From the NCBI GenBank assembly GCA_030549775.1, contig CM060180.1, positions 91,782,172-91,846,171 of the forward strand: DNA of 64,000 nt, given 5' to 3'. The notes beneath the pieces were generated by a model. It searched no databases. It was not told where the DNA came from and was given only the letters and a program-made list of their open reading frames with translations. Numbering within the stretch: the stretch's first letter is position 1; every line of letters starts with the position of its first letter. Below, piece after piece: positions 61,711 to 64,000 of this stretch. The position numbers and the translations under genes were made by a program. The DNA is from Tamarix chinensis. Lineage: Eukaryota > Streptophyta > Magnoliopsida > Caryophyllales > Tamaricaceae.

Positions 61711-62149
61711 CTCGTATAATGGGTTAATCAATACCATATACTAAAAGGTTATTTTATTGGGTCCCCATTTATTAAATGGACGGTGACCTTCATAGATTAG
61801 CTTGCAAGCACTACTTAAGAATTACTCATCAGGTTAAGAGCGTAGGACTTTCTAGAAGCATTTTTTATTTTCCTTATTATCTTCTATATTTCAATTCCAC
61901 TAACTTTATTTTTTAGCCATAATTAGTAGGTTGTTTTTTTTGTATTAGAACTATTACACTACTCTATTTCATAATTGTAGTTTTGAATTTAAGTAAATTA
62001 TGTTTTTACCTTAGCATTTGGTATTAGAATGGTAGTGAAAAATCAGTTTGATACTAAACGTGACAGTTGTACCCGAAATTTACTATCCTTTCTTCCGCTT
62101 ACAACTTTTAAAAATAAAGTTTTTAGTAGTAAATTTTGGGGGTATTACA

Positions 62150-64000
62150 TGGTGTACATAATGTTTTTTATTTTTGTTTCCTTAACGAAATCAAGAAATA
62201 TATTTACTTTTAATTTTTCTTAACCAAATTATATTTTTAATTTAATTTAACCAAACCAAACCATAATTTTCACATTTAGTTGGTTTAGTTAACAATTAAC
62301 CAAAAAAAATCAACAAAAAATTTTCTTTCCTAACCATTTAAAAACCTTTAATTAAATAATAATTTGTTTAATTGTTACCCATAAAAAAAACTATAAAATT
62401 ATGGTTTGGTTTAGTTTGGGTAATGGTTTATTTATATTCTATTTTCCCCTATTTTGGGGTTGATAATTATATAAAAGAAGATAAAACATTTCTCTTCTCC
62501 TTCAAATAGAGGAATATTATAGTGGAAATCATGATATTATTCAACTATCACTAGGCTTTAATCCATCTTTACTAAAGGAGGAGTAAAAGGAGCCTAGATG
62601 AAAGGATTTATAATATATAATTTAAGGAATAAAATAAAGAAGGAGAATGATACATATGGAAAACAAATTAGGTCATAGTAAGGAAGATATTAGATTAGGG
62701 TAATCACAATCGAAAATGGTAATAAGAAATAGAGGATGAAGATGAAGAAAATATGAATTTAAGTAACCCTTAAATTCAGTACTCATATCTACCCTTCAAG
62801 GTTTCAGCTACTGAGATAAAAGAAATAAGATTTGAAGAAGATAATCAATCAAACTATTCACTCTAGTTTGAAGGTGGTTCTTGTTTTTAAAGGGAAAATA
62901 GTATCAAAAAGGCAAGTTCTATTCATTTATAAATATTTATAGGAAATGTTAGAAATCTTTTTGGATAACAACTGAACCAACTGAACCCAACCAACACTAA
63001 TTTGGTTTGTATGCAAACTAAATAGTTGTCAAATAAGACCAACTTTGTTAGCATAGATGTGACAGACAACATATTCAACCATTGATTTTGACCCTTCCCA
63101 AAACATGCACTATTCTACCCGCATGCCTTATATGTTGATTTTGATGATGTTTATATGCTAAGGGCTAAAACATGTTGGTACATCATGAATATAGTGGTGA
63201 TCTTTCATGATAAGTGTTCTTAATCTATCATTCATTAGTGTGAGTTGACCATGTGCACCTATTTTAGCTTGATTGTACGAAAATATCGTGGGGAAGGGCC
63301 ACTTGAATTGAACTAATAAAAGAACAAGTTTCATCACAATTTTTTTTAAGGAACTTTCAACATGTAGTCATATCTTTCCACATTAAAGAGGAAACATGTT
63401 TTTAGTTTTCTCCTGATGAAGAGGAAGGATGAAGCCTTAAACAATTGAGAAAATGTGACGAGGGAGGAGGTAGTAAAGTAATAGGTCAAAAGAGAGTTAA
63501 GTCTTGAAAATAAAATCAGCAAAAGGCCTCCCCAAATAAATGAGAGAACCAACCAGATGATAAAGGAATGAGAACATTTTTTGTTTCAATTCATGTGAAA
63601 AGTTCTTGAAATAGGTTTAAGACATAAGATTGTGTGTTTTAGTGTAGAATATAAGAAAAAAATAATCATAAAGAAGAAAGAAGAAAGAAGAAGCATGATA
63701 ATTAGGTCAAAATTAGCCACAATCGTTATTATTATCCATGGAAAAAGAGAAAGGATAGTAGTGTAAGAAAACTACCATATAGGATAAAATACTAGTTTTG
63801 ATTAAAATAAACAACCAAAATTAAAAAGAAAAATTTAAGATATTGTATCATAAAATAGGGAAAAAATGTGACGGGGTGTTTAACACGCCTTAATGTATTT
63901 TTCCTAAAATTAAATATATTTGTTTGAGGGAAAAATCATAAGTAGACTCTTATTAAAATAAATACCAAACTAATTCCAAAACTATAGAGATTTAAAAAAT
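62150..64000. other. Intergenic, no gene seen
   Basis: AT-rich sequence. The inverted pair TTTAACCAAACCAAACCATAA (62240-62265) and TTATGGTTTGGTTTAGTTTG (62400-62420) suggests a small MITE-like fold-back of about 190 bp. An (AGA)n-type run lies near 63675-63692. Short open frames (62029-62223, 63346-63552) have no recognisable content. Confidence 0.5.

Larger units (their letters stand above)
41218..62149 (-). mobile_element. Large LTR-like element (copy C), minus strand, split by two Ty3/gypsy insertions
   Basis: Pieces 41218-41320, 52049-56618 and 61711-62149 together make about 5.1 kb. The right end GGGGGTATTACA is the inverted TGTAATACCCCC start, and its neighbour TAGCATTTGGTATTAGAATGG matches the same place in copies A and B. 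The left end TGTATCACCTTTAATTTTTAAAACC matches the inverted 3' end of copy A. Inside are a pyrimidine-rich block (52260-53540), a 146-bp array, a block matching 16060-16310 inverted (55690-55990) and a 30-bp array. The outer target duplication is not evident. Confidence 0.7.

Overview
The window reads as nuclear DNA of a flowering plant. It is AT-rich, packed with nested retrotransposons and MITEs, carries Arabidopsis-type telomere-like repeats (CCCTAAA), and holds one intact host gene with a GT-AG intron. The species cannot be named from the sequence alone.

The host gene (8972-12728, + strand) encodes a gibberellin 3-oxidase of 386 residues in two exons. A ~0.99 kb hAT-type element (7547-8540) sits just upstream of its likely TATA box. 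Its 2.6 kb intron carries at least three MITE-like fold-back elements. One is a 300-bp element with a perfect 8-bp target duplication that ends 61 bp before the splice acceptor.

Left of the gene (1-7500) are the end of a large LTR-like element (1-1139), remnants of an Athila/Tat-like retroelement with an LTR at about 5272-6819, and a Mutator-like element (1681-3847) carrying ~680 bp of degenerate telomeric repeat. Right of the gene are a complete 4,465-bp non-coding LTR-like element (14900-19364) with a perfect 5-bp duplication, a probable copia LTR end near 21820, and a 1,274-bp hAT element (22449-23722) with a perfect 8-bp duplication.

The right half is a nest. Three related Ty3/gypsy elements are recognised by LTRs, primer-binding sites and broken gag-pol: 27224-38405 (minus), 41321-52048 (plus) and 56619-61710 (plus). 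The last two are inserted in a ~5.1 kb copy of the large LTR-like family (41218-62149). The 41321-52048 element is itself split by another copy of that family (43067-47822) seven codons into gag. All gag-pol genes are defective. The two plus-strand copies have complementary internal deletions.

The large non-coding family is the least ordinary thing here. It has copies or pieces at 1-1139, 14900-19364, 25380-27223, 43067-47822 and 41218-62149. Copies are about 4.5-5.1 kb, their ends form imperfect inverted repeats of about 20 bp (TGTAAYACCCC type), each has a strand-asymmetric purine-rich block, and each carries different tandem arrays inside. I saw no bacterial-type operon, CRISPR array, tRNA, rRNA or clearly new biochemical system.
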